A stretch of 36,643 nucleotides of DNA from Sorangiineae bacterium NIC37A_2 (GTDB lineage Bacteria > Myxococcota_A > Polyangia > Polyangiales > Polyangiaceae), in the NCBI GenBank assembly GCA_002085155.1, contig NASX01000007.1, positions 95,925-132,567 of the forward strand, read 5' to 3'. The notes below the pieces were generated by a model. The model had not been told where the DNA came from, searched no databases, and worked only from the letters and a program-made list of their open reading frames with translations. Positions 1 to 7,707 of the stretch are shown in pieces. Within the stretch, counting starts at the first letter, position 1; every line of letters starts with the position of its first letter. The position numbers and the translations under genes were made by a program.

Positions 1-1719
1 ACCATGCACGTGCGGTACGAGGGAGTGATCCCACGCATGGTGCGCGGGCTGGCGGAGACGAAGAGCGAGAACGCGCGGAGGTATTACGCGGCGTTCATGG
101 GCAGCGCGCCGTGCCGAGCTTGTGGAGGCTCGCGCCTACGCAAAGAGAGCGCGTTTGTGAAGATCCAGGGCGCGTCGATCGTTGACGTTTCGCGGCTCAC
201 GGTGCGGGACGCCTGGACCTTCTTTCGGGAGCTCAAGCTCACCGGAAGCCACAAGGTGATCGCGACCGAGGTCCTCAAGGAGGTCGAAGCGCGACTCGGG
301 TTCCTCGATCGCGTGGGGCTTGGGTATCTTTCTCTGGACCGGGCAGGGCCGTCCCTCTCCGGCGGCGAAGCGCAGCGAATTCGCCTGGCGAGTCAGGTGG
401 GCTCGGAGCTCACCGGCGTCACCTATGTCCTCGATGAGCCGAGCATCGGTCTCCACCAGCGCGACAACGAGCGCTTGATCGAGACGCTGACGCGTATGCG
501 CGATATCGGCAACACCGTCGTCGTCGTTGAGCATGACGAAGACACGATCCGCGCCGCCGATCATGTGATCGATTTTGGTCCGGGCGCGGGGCGTCATGGC
601 GGTCAGGTCGTCTTCTCTGGGCCGCCCTCGAAGCTCGTTCAGGCGAAAAAGAGCCTCACGGCGGACTTTCTCTCGGGGCGGCGCAAGGTCCACGTCCCGA
701 AGGAGCGGCGAAAGGCCAAGGGAAAAATTGTCCTTCGCGGCGCGCGGGAGAACAACCTGAAGGATGTGACCGTTGAGATCCCGCTCGGCGTGATGACAGC
801 CGTGACGGGAGTCTCGGGCGCGGGCAAGAGCACCCTCATCAACGACATCCTCTATCCTTCCCTCGCGCGGCACCTTCACGGCAGCGACGTGCGGGTGGGC
901 GCGCACGATGGCATCGAAGGGCTCGAGGCGATCAACAAGGTGATCGACATCGATCAACAGCCGATCGGCCGCACGCCGCGCTCCAATCCCGCTACCTACA
1001 TCAAGGTCTTTGACGAGATCCGCAAGCTGTTCGCGGAGCACCCTGACGCGAGGGCTCGCGGCTACTCTCCGGGACGTTTCTCCTTCAATGTCGCTGGCGG
1101 ACGCTGCGAAGCCTGCGAGGGCGATGGCGTCAAGAAGGTCGAAATGCACTTCCTCGCGGACGTGTATGTCACCTGCGACGACTGCCAGGGTAAGCGCTTC
1201 AACGCGGCGACCCTCGAGGTGCGTTATCGCGACAAGAGCATCGCGGACGTCTTAGATCTTACGATCAGTGAAGCGCGGGAGCTCTTCGCTCCTCATCCGT
1301 CGATCGCCGAGCCGCTTCGGCTGCTCGAGGAAGTTGGTGTTGGTTATCTGCAGCTTGGACAACCTTCGCCGACGCTCTCGGGCGGCGAAGCCCAGCGCAT
1401 CAAGCTCGCGCGCGAGCTCTCGAAGCGAGCCACCGGCGACACTCTCTACATTCTCGACGAACCCACCACAGGGCTTCACTTCGCGGACGTCGAGAAATTG
1501 CTCGACGTGCTCCAGCGCCTCGTGAATGCGGGCAACACCATCGTCGTCATCGAGCACAATCTCGACGTCATCAAGACCGCAGACTGGATCATCGATCTTG
1601 GTCCCGAGGGCGGACCGGGAGGCGGCCAGATCATCGGCGCGGGCACACCGGAACAGGTCGCGAAAATCGCGAAGTCCGCGACCGGGCGCTATTTGAAGCG
1701 GGTGCTCTCGGCCTCTTGA
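1..1719 (+). CDS. uvrA: UvrABC excinuclease subunit A, 3' part (5' end outside window)
   Basis: UvrA is the ATP-dependent DNA-damage recognition subunit of nucleotide excision repair; it works as a dimer with UvrB in the cytoplasm. The reading frame is open from base 1, and about 571 residues of a usual ~940 are present, so the first Walker A lies outside. Visible in order: the end of ATPase domain I with its ABC signature [13 protein letters not shown] (about residue 118) and Walker [14 protein letters not shown]; the domain II Walker [10 protein letters not shown] (about 269); a CxxC...CxxC zinc module (CEAC near 367, CDDC near 390); and the domain II signature [13 protein letters not shown] (about 458) with [12 protein letters not shown]. 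The Met at base 4 is internal, not a start. The permease gene follows after 31 bp and may be co-transcribed. Confidence 0.97.
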   Translation, partial: TMHVRYEGVIPRMVRGLAETKSENARRYYAAFMGSAPCRACGGSRLRKESAFVKIQGASIVDVSRLTVRDAWTFFRELKLTGSHKVIATEVLKEVEARLGFLDRVGLGYLSLDRAGPSLSGGEAQRIRLASQVGSELTGVTYVLDEPSIGLHQRDNERLIETLTRMRDIGNTVVVVEHDEDTIRAADHVIDFGPGAGRHGGQVVFSGPPSKLVQAKKSLTADFLSGRRKVHVPKERRKAKGKIVLRGARENNLKDVTVEIPLGVMTAVTGVSGAGKSTLINDILYPSLARHLHGSDVRVGAHDGIEGLEAINKVIDIDQQPIGRTPRSNPATYIKVFDEIRKLFAEHPDARARGYSPGRFSFNVAGGRCEACEGDGVKKVEMHFLADVYVTCDDCQGKRFNAATLEVRYRDKSIADVLDLTISEARELFAPHPSIAEPLRLLEEVGVGYLQLGQPSPTLSGGEAQRIKLARELSKRATGDTLYILDEPTTGLHFADVEKLLDVLQRLVNAGNTIVVIEHNLDVIKTADWIIDLGPEGGPGGGQIIGAGTPEQVAKIAKSATGRYLKRVLSAS

Positions 1720-1750
1720 GGGGCAGGACGGCGACGGAGGGGGACCTTTC

Positions 1751-3019
1751 ATGAAACGCTCCTTGCGTCTCTTTGATGTCCTGTGTCTCGGGCTGAACGC
1801 GATTGTCGGGTCGGGAATTTTCCTTTTGCCTGACGATCTGTTTCGCGAGATGGGGCCGCTGTCACCCCTCGCGTTTATGTTCGCGGGGCTCGGGCTGGTG
1901 CCTGTGGCTTGGTGTTATTCGGTCGCCGCGAGGAATCACGATCAGACGGGAGGGCCCTACCTGTACACGCGAGAGGCGTTCGGAAGTGCTCCGGCCTTTG
2001 TCGTCGGATTTATGGCCTTTGCGACGGGGGTGCTCTCTTTCGCAGCGGTGTCCGCGGCGGCGGCTGCCTCTTTGGTGCGCCTCTTTCCCGGAGCGGCGAG
2101 CCCCGGGCTCTTGATGGGAGCGGCGACAGCGGGCATCGTCTTTTTCTCCGGCTTGAACTACCTCGGCGCTCGCCCGGGCGCGTTCACTGTGAACTCATTT
2201 ACGGTCGTGAAGTTTGCGATCTTGGCCTTGGTTCTTCTTGTTCTGGGCGGCGCGGCTGGTCCCGAAGAGAGCGTCTTGGCGTCACCTCCGCCGCTCGGAG
2301 GAACCTCAGCGGCTGTCTTCATGGCGGTGTTTGCTGTGCAGGGGTTTGAGGTGGTCGGCGTGCCAGCGGGAGAAAGTCAGAAGCCCGAGCGCGACGTGCC
2401 CATCGGGGTCCTCGGCTCCTTGCTCGCCGCCACGGTGCTCTACATGCTCGTGCAGTTTGTGCTGGTGCGCGGCTACGGGGGGCTCTCTGCCGTCACGGAT
2501 ACGCCGCTTGCGGACGCCGTCGCCGCGCAGAGTCCGAGATGGGGTTTCTGGGTAGCCCTCGGAGGCGTCATCTCGACCTGGGGTTTCGTGGCGGGTACGG
2601 CCCTTGGGACCCCTCGCTATCTCTACGCTCTCTCTCGAGGAGGCCACCTCCCGGCGGGGCTCGCCGCGCTCCATCCTCGCTACCACTCACCGAGCCGCGC
2701 CATTTTACTTACGGCCGGGCTCGCGCTCCTCTTCGTTTCCGCCTTCGACTATCGCGCGCTGATCGGCATGTCGAACGTGACGATTGCGGTCCAATACTTA
2801 GCGACTTGTTTGGCCGTGGCGCATCTCCAGAGGGCCCCCGGTGGGGAAAAGTACCGGCCGCCCGGGGGGCTCCTCTTGCCGGGGCTCGGTGTCTTGATGA
2901 GCCTCTGGATCTTGACCGAGGCCTCCGCGGAAGAGTTCACCTGGGTCGCGGTGAGCCTGGGCGCGGGAGGGCTCCTGTCCTGGTTTTTGCGGCGAACGGC
3001 GACGAAAACCGCTGCGTGA
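1751..3019 (+). CDS. APC-family amino acid permease
   Basis: A 422-residue, very hydrophobic protein with about 12 predicted membrane segments, in the amino acid-polyamine-organocation (APC) superfamily. The N-terminal helix carries the family's GLNAIVGSGIF motif (about residues 14-24), the unwound substrate-binding part of TM1. Family members import amino acids or exchange them by cation symport or antiport; the substrate cannot be read from sequence. A purine-rich Shine-Dalgarno (GGAGGGGGA) precedes the ATG by about 8 nt, which supports this start. It lies 31 bp after uvrA with no visible terminator between, so read-through is likely, although a functional link to repair is not implied. Confidence 0.9.
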   Translation: MKRSLRLFDVLCLGLNAIVGSGIFLLPDDLFREMGPLSPLAFMFAGLGLVPVAWCYSVAARNHDQTGGPYLYTREAFGSAPAFVVGFMAFATGVLSFAAVSAAAAASLVRLFPGAASPGLLMGAATAGIVFFSGLNYLGARPGAFTVNSFTVVKFAILALVLLVLGGAAGPEESVLASPPPLGGTSAAVFMAVFAVQGFEVVGVPAGESQKPERDVPIGVLGSLLAATVLYMLVQFVLVRGYGGLSAVTDTPLADAVAAQSPRWGFWVALGGVISTWGFVAGTALGTPRYLYALSRGGHLPAGLAALHPRYHSPSRAILLTAGLALLFVSAFDYRALIGMSNVTIAVQYLATCLAVAHLQRAPGGEKYRPPGGLLLPGLGVLMSLWILTEASAEEFTWVAVSLGAGGLLSWFLRRTATKTAA

Positions 3020-3141
3020 AGAGGGCTCGAACACGACCGGTCTAGGCCGCGCGCCCCTCCGGGTGGTCAACCCTTGGCAGCGAGCACGGGCTTGCGTAGG
3101 AGTTCCGCCTCGACGAGAGCTGCCTCGGCCGTTCCCGCGAG

Positions 3142-5724
3142 ATGCGAAAAGGCCCTATGACCTCTCCTCCTAGCCTCCCTCGAGAGGATGTTCCTTCCCG
3201 CCCGCGCGGGCCTCTCGAGCTCGACTTCGACTCTATCTCCCCGAGTGAGGTCACCTCGGAGTGGCTTCTGGAGAAGCTGCTCGGCTACGTCGCGAGCATC
3301 GGTCTCGAACTCTACCCAGCCCAGGAGGAAGCTATCCTGGCGGTCTGTGAGGGCAAGAACGTCGTCTTGAACACCCCGACCGGCTCCGGGAAGAGCCTGG
3401 TCGGTGCGGCCGCCTGTTTCGCCTCTTTGGCGCGGGATGAGCGCGCCTATTACACGGCGCCGATCAAGGCGCTGGTGACGGAAAAGTTCTTCGACCTGTG
3501 TCGCCTGTTCGGGCCCCAGAACGTCGGACTCATGACCGGCGACGCCACGGTGAATCGCGATGCGCTGGTCATCTGTTGCACAGCGGAGATCTTGTCGAAC
3601 TTGGCCCTCCGGGAAGGCGAAGACGCCGACGTCGAGTGGGTCGTGATGGACGAGTTCCATTACTACGCCGATCGGGAGCGCGGGGTGGCTTGGCAGGTTC
3701 CTTTGCTCACCCTACCCCAGGCGCGTTTCCTCCTGATGAGCGCGACCATCGGCGATCCGGAGCCCTTCGCTCGGGCTGCCACCCGTATCACCGGGCGGGA
3801 GACCGCGACGGTGATCGGTCACGAGCGCCCCGTGCCGCTCGAGTTTCGTTACGTCGAGACTCCGCTCCAGGATACGGTCCAAGATCTCGTCAAGGAAGGC
3901 CGCGCGCCCATCTATATCGTCCACTTCTCCCAGCGCGCGGCCATCGAACAGGCTCAGAGCCTGACGAGTTTGGATCTCCTCACCAAAGATCAGAAAAAGG
4001 AGCTCAAGGAAGAGATCGCTTATGAGCGCTTCGAGAGTCCCTTTGGCAAGGTGCTCGCTCGCTTCATTCCCCACGGCATCGGGGTTCACCACGCGGGCCT
4101 CTTGCCTCGTTACCGAAGGCTCATCGAACGCTTAGCGCAAAAGGGACTGCTCAAGGTCGTCGTCGGCACCGACACCCTCGGCGTGGGCGTCAACATCCCC
4201 CTGCGCACGGTCCTTTTCACCCAGCTCTGCAAATACGATGGTGACAAGACGAAGCTCTTGTCCGTCCGGGACTTCCTCCAGATCGCGGGACGGGCCGGGC
4301 GGCGCGGCTTCGACGACCGGGGCACGGTGGTCGTCCAGGCGCCCGAGCACGTGATCGAAAACCTTGCGCTCAAGCGCAAAGCCGCGGGAGATCCCAAAAA
4401 ACAGCGCAAGCTGCACCTGAAGAAACCTCCGGAGCGAGGTTACGTCCCCTGGGATGAAAAGACCTTGGAGACGCTCAAGTCCGCGCCCTGCGAGCCTTTG
4501 ACGTCAAGCTTCGACGTGAGTGTTGGCATGATGCTCGCGGTGCTCGGCCGGCCCCAAGGAGGCTGCCGAGCGATGAAAGCGCTGCTCGCCGACAGCCACG
4601 AGCCACCGGCGAAGAAGCGCGTCCTCAGGAAGAAGGCGCTCTCTCTGTTCCGTGCGCTCGGGCGCTCGGGGGTCCTTGAAATGAAGGACAAGCAGCTCCG
4701 CGTCGCCCGCGACTTTGGCGCAGAGTTCTCGCTCCACCAGGCGCTCTCGCTCTATGTGCTCGAGGTCGTAGAGACGCTGGAGAAGACCGAGCGAGAGTAC
4801 CCGCTGCTCGTGGTGAGCTTGATCGAGGCGACTACCGAGAATCCAGGGCTCGTCTTGCTCCGGCAGATGGACGTGCTCAAGGCTCGGCGCCTGGCCGAGC
4901 TCAAACAGGCGGGGGTCGAGTACGAGGAGCGCATGGAGGAGCTTGAAAAGGTGACGCACCTCATGCCTCCGGAGCTCGATTTCCTTGAGGGCACTTTTGA
5001 GGCCTTCTCCAGGCAACACCCCTGGGCCCTCAGCTACGAAATTTCTCCGAAGTCGGTGGTGCGGGACATGTATGAGCAGGGGCTCGCCTTCAACGGCTAC
5101 GTGAAAGAGTACGGCTTGGACCGCGCAGAAGGGGTTCTGCTTCGGTACTTGTCGGAGGTCTACCGAGCCCTCGAGCGGAGCTTGCCCGAGTCGGCCAAGA
5201 CGGAGGAGCTCGTGGACTTGATCGAGTGGCTCGGGGCAGAGGTACGCTCCGTCGACGCGAGCCTACTCGAGGAGTGGACGCGGCTTCAGGATCCTCTGGC
5301 GGTGCTGGTCCGGCCCGAAGAGCCGGAGCCGACGGAGTTCGACGTCACGCGGGATCGGAGAGCCTTCACCGCTCTCGTTCGGAACGAGGTTTGGCGCTTT
5401 GTGCAAAGGATCGCGCGTCGCGATTACTCAGGAGCGCTTCAGTTTTTGCATCCTTCGCCCCACGAGCCCCCTTGGGATGAAGCTGGGCTCGAAGCGGCCT
5501 TTGCGCCCTACTTCGAGGAGTACGGGAACATTGTCGTCGATCCTGCGGCGCGCAGCCCTCGTTATCTCACGATCGAAGAGACGAAGGACTCCTGGCGCCT
5601 CACGCAGATCATCGTCGACCCAGAGGAAGAGCTCGGCACTCAGCTCGTCTTCTCCCTTGAGCTCGAGGCCTGCCGAAGTGCTGGGCGCGCTCTCGTTTCT
5701 CTCCTGTCCGTCGAGAGGAACTGA
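3142..5724 (+). CDS. Ski2-like DEAD/DEAH-box helicase with DUF3516-type C-terminal region
   Basis: An 860-residue superfamily 2 helicase. RecA-like domain 1 has Walker A TPTGSGKS (residues 78-85), motif II DEFH (about 169-173, a DExH box) and motif III SAT (about 200). Domain 2 has VGTDTLGVGVN (about 340) and motif VI QIAGRAGRRGFD (about 380), the arrangement of Ski2/Mtr4-like RNA helicases. The ~410-residue C-terminal part matches, from memory, the DUF3516 region that accompanies this helicase in actinobacteria and myxobacteria. It probably unwinds RNA, or structured nucleic acid, in an ATP-dependent way; the bacterial role is not well defined. The start is ambiguous: an in-frame ATG at 3157 has AAAAGG just upstream. 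It stands alone, 122 bp after the permease. Confidence 0.9.
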   Translation: MRKGPMTSPPSLPREDVPSRPRGPLELDFDSISPSEVTSEWLLEKLLGYVASIGLELYPAQEEAILAVCEGKNVVLNTPTGSGKSLVGAAACFASLARDERAYYTAPIKALVTEKFFDLCRLFGPQNVGLMTGDATVNRDALVICCTAEILSNLALREGEDADVEWVVMDEFHYYADRERGVAWQVPLLTLPQARFLLMSATIGDPEPFARAATRITGRETATVIGHERPVPLEFRYVETPLQDTVQDLVKEGRAPIYIVHFSQRAAIEQAQSLTSLDLLTKDQKKELKEEIAYERFESPFGKVLARFIPHGIGVHHAGLLPRYRRLIERLAQKGLLKVVVGTDTLGVGVNIPLRTVLFTQLCKYDGDKTKLLSVRDFLQIAGRAGRRGFDDRGTVVVQAPEHVIENLALKRKAAGDPKKQRKLHLKKPPERGYVPWDEKTLETLKSAPCEPLTSSFDVSVGMMLAVLGRPQGGCRAMKALLADSHEPPAKKRVLRKKALSLFRALGRSGVLEMKDKQLRVARDFGAEFSLHQALSLYVLEVVETLEKTEREYPLLVVSLIEATTENPGLVLLRQMDVLKARRLAELKQAGVEYEERMEELEKVTHLMPPELDFLEGTFEAFSRQHPWALSYEISPKSVVRDMYEQGLAFNGYVKEYGLDRAEGVLLRYLSEVYRALERSLPESAKTEELVDLIEWLGAEVRSVDASLLEEWTRLQDPLAVLVRPEEPEPTEFDVTRDRRAFTALVRNEVWRFVQRIARRDYSGALQFLHPSPHEPPWDEAGLEAAFAPYFEEYGNIVVDPAARSPRYLTIEETKDSWRLTQIIVDPEEELGTQLVFSLELEACRSAGRALVSLLSVERN

Positions 5725-5890
5725 GGCCGGCCGAAAGTTCGCAGCCGATTTCAGGGACCTTGTGAGGTTCCCATGATAAAAATGTGAACGTTCACAAAGG
5801 CGGCTTTGGAAAAGGAGGGCTGAGAGTCGCTCCGCCCGAGGTCGATAGAACCCGCGTGATGTCGGGGGCTCTGACGGGCGGAGACGACTC

Positions 5891-5919
5891 CGAGGGGAGG
5901 GCCCTTGGCCGTCCCCTCG
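5891..5919 (-). terminator. Hairpin downstream of the mini-protein gene
   Basis: Arms CGAGGGGA (5891-5898) and TCCCCTCG (5912-5919) pair perfectly, and inner GGCC/GGCC arms (5900-5903, 5907-5910) extend the stem across one G-G mismatch, leaving a 3-nt loop. It starts about 20 bp after the mini-protein stop. There is no U-tract on either side, so it may be an RNA-stabilising or factor-assisted terminator rather than an intrinsic one. Confidence 0.5.
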
Positions 5920-5940
5920 AGCCTCGTCAGGCTTTGCGCG

Positions 5941-6042
5941 TCAGGCCTTCGCAGCCTTCTTCTCGCGCTTTTTGTCCTGCTTCTCCTTGATGCTCAATTT
6001 CGGGCGATTGTTATTGCCCTTCTTCTCCTGACCTTTTGCCAT
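5941..6042 (-). CDS. 33-residue Lys-rich mini-protein (MAKGQ-type)
   Basis: A short minus-strand ORF of 33 codons plus stop. The protein begins MAKGQEKKGNNN, continues RPKLSIKEKQDKK and ends KKAAKA; more than a third of the residues are Lys and there is no hydrophobic segment. The leader on the coding strand is purine-rich (AAAGGGGG about 6 nt before ATG), and a 9-bp inverted repeat sits 27-47 bp upstream. From memory, tiny basic proteins starting M(A/S)KGQ occur in many proteobacteria with no assigned function; their charge suggests binding to RNA, DNA or the ribosome, but that is inference. It lies between a convergent helicase gene and the 3' end of esterase 1, with its own leader and a trailing hairpin, so it looks like an independent unit. 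A search with so short a query would be weak; conservation of the start and stop in related genomes would settle it. Confidence 0.6.
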   Translation of the reverse strand: MAKGQEKKGNNNRPKLSIKEKQDKKREKKAAKA

Positions 6043-6068
6043 CCTGCACCCCCTTTCGGTTGAGAGAC

Positions 6069-6089
6069 AACTCGAGTGTAACTCAAGTT
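6069..6089 (-). promoter_or_regulatory. Inverted repeat upstream of the mini-protein gene
   Basis: AACTCGAGT (6069-6077) and ACTCAAGTT (6081-6089) are inverted copies with one mismatch and a 3-bp spacer. The site is 27-47 bp upstream of the mini-protein ATG, where an operator or promoter element would be expected. No regulator is identified. Confidence 0.4.
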
Positions 6090-6281
6090 CTTCCTGGTGG
6101 GGGAAACTTCTTTCAAAGTGAGCCCCCCGGCAGGAGCGGGTGCGCGCCGCCCGTTCGCGACGCGCCCGCTCGAATGCCCTTCCGCGGGGGCCTTTGCGAG
6201 GCGGTGGACCAGCTCGAAGGCTCGCCCGAGCTCAGGCCGATGTGAGGGTCCGGGGTGACTTTGCGGCGGGGGAGAAGAAGC

Positions 6282-7472
6282 TCAGAAGCTGCTGAAAAAT
6301 GACCAAATATTGCCGGCGACTTCGTCAGGAATGTAGTGGTCGTAATTGCCAGTGCACCAGGCGACGGGCTTCTCCTCGGCGCAGCCGTCATAGAACGAGC
6401 AGTTGTTCAGCGACTTCGTCGAGCTGGAACTGCAACCGTTCTTGCCAACCCAGAAGTCGCGGCTGCTCTCGCCGCTTGAGATCGCGACGATATTATCCTG
6501 CGTGCCGTGCTGGAGCATGATCGCGCTCTTGACGGAGTTGTTCGCGCAGCCATTCGGACCGCCACCGGCGACCGGAGCAAAGGCCCGGAACCAGTCACTT
6601 CGGTCGCAGGCGATCTGGTTTGTGAAGAAGCCGCCCATACTGAAGCCGGCGATGAAGATGCGCGTACGGTCGATGCAGTACTTGTCGCCAAGTTCGTTGA
6701 TGATGGTCTCGAGGAACTCGTAGTTCTTCGCGTTCGCCGACCAAGTCGACAACAGCACGTTGTCGCCCCAATGGGAGGTGTTGCCCGGATGGGGCCCTTC
6801 GCCCTGGGGCCAGACAGTGATGGCCTTGCCGCCCGAGCGCTGCGTGAAGTTGAAGCGATCGACGACGGCGATGTTGTTCATGTCGTAGCCGTGCAGACCA
6901 AAAATCAGCATGAGGGGCGTCTTGTTGTCCGCTCCCTGGGGCACGTCGAGGAGGTAGTAACGAGTGTCCCCTTGGATCTGGAGCTCTTGCTGTTGGTTCT
7001 TCGGGGGAGGCGTCGGGAAGGCCTTGCCACAGCCAGGGGTCGTGGGCTCCTGGGTCTGACCGCCCGAACCATCCACGCCGCCACTGCCGTCCGCTCCGCC
7101 GGACGCTGTTCCACCATCGCCGACGCTTCCTCCGGCAGCGTCGGCGCCACCGCTCGAGGCTCCCGCGCTCGCCCCTCCTGAACTCTCACTTCCTCCCGCG
7201 GCTCCGGATGTTCCACCGGTGAGAGCGCCGCCGGCTGCGGGCGACCCACCCACGTCACTTTGGCCGCCGCTGGGCGCGCCCCCGGCACCCGGGTTCGCCG
7301 CGCCCCCAGCGCTCGGATTGGCTTCTCCTCCTGTTCCGCCAGGCAAAGACCCACCGTCACTTGAACAGGCGGCAACAAGTCCAAGCGCAACACAGAGCGA
7401 AGCCGGCGTGACCCTGCGGACGGCGGGCCGGAACAGATCGCGATGTGTGACAGGTAAGCTTGCGGCCGACAT
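6282..7472 (-). CDS. Secreted lipoprotein esterase, CE1 / PHB-depolymerase-like (esterase 1)
   Basis: A 396-residue alpha/beta hydrolase, probably cleaving ester side groups of polysaccharides (acetyl or feruloyl) or short polyesters outside the cell. The start at 7472 gives a signal peptide (RR at 19-20, hydrophobic core) ending in a lipobox-like VAAC with the acylated Cys at 36; the ORF extends 20 codons further upstream but that part is not signal-like. A Gly/Ala/Ser-rich stalk of about 90 residues follows, then the catalytic domain with nucleophile motif GFSMGG, probable Asp in HGTQD and probable His in NYDHY. Many Cys in the domain suggest disulfides. It is homologous to esterase 2 (11650-12861). 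The leader holds a GGGGA-N8-TCCCC palindrome and a second hairpin directly before the ATG. Exact substrate is unknown. Confidence 0.85.
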   Translation of the reverse strand: MSAASLPVTHRDLFRPAVRRVTPASLCVALGLVAACSSDGGSLPGGTGGEANPSAGGAANPGAGGAPSGGQSDVGGSPAAGGALTGGTSGAAGGSESSGGASAGASSGGADAAGGSVGDGGTASGGADGSGGVDGSGGQTQEPTTPGCGKAFPTPPPKNQQQELQIQGDTRYYLLDVPQGADNKTPLMLIFGLHGYDMNNIAVVDRFNFTQRSGGKAITVWPQGEGPHPGNTSHWGDNVLLSTWSANAKNYEFLETIINELGDKYCIDRTRIFIAGFSMGGFFTNQIACDRSDWFRAFAPVAGGGPNGCANNSVKSAIMLQHGTQDNIVAISSGESSRDFWVGKNGCSSSSTKSLNNCSFYDGCAEEKPVAWCTGNYDHYIPDEVAGNIWSFFSSF

Positions 7473-7474
7473 AG

Positions 7475-7495
7475 CCCCCGTACCGTAACCGGGGG
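7475..7495 (-). promoter_or_regulatory. Hairpin abutting the esterase 1 start codon
   Basis: On the coding strand CCCCCG and CGGGGG pair around a 9-nt loop that contains GGTTAC, and the 3' arm ends 2 nt before ATG 7472. The only G-rich candidate ribosome-binding stretch is inside that 3' arm, so the fold would hide it. The box GGTTAC is also found, at the same distance from the palindrome, in the esterase 2 leader, so the element may instead be part of the promoter. Confidence 0.4.
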
Positions 7496-7506
7496 AATTC
7501 CGGCCA

Positions 7507-7530
7507 GCAGGGGAACTTTTTCTCCCCTGC
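7507..7530 (-). promoter_or_regulatory. GGGGA-N8-TCCCC palindrome upstream of esterase 1
   Basis: The 8-bp arms GCAGGGGA and TCCCCTGC are perfect inverted copies, separated by an 8-nt A/T-rich core. It lies 34 nt upstream of the start codon. The same inner arms with the same spacer occur before esterase 2 and the GH10 xylanase, which suggests a shared operator or RNA element. Confidence 0.6.
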
Positions 7531-7707
7531 AACTGGGAACCGGTGCCATGGCTTCAGGGGAGCCGGGGGGCGAAGGCTGTGTGAGCGCTATGGAAGCGGT
7601 ACCCATCAATCGCTCACTGCCCGAGCGAACGATGTGATCGGTTCTGCGCGAGGGACTGGACGAATGGCCGGTCCACCCACGCGCAATGTTTACACCGAAG
7701 GTCCGTT

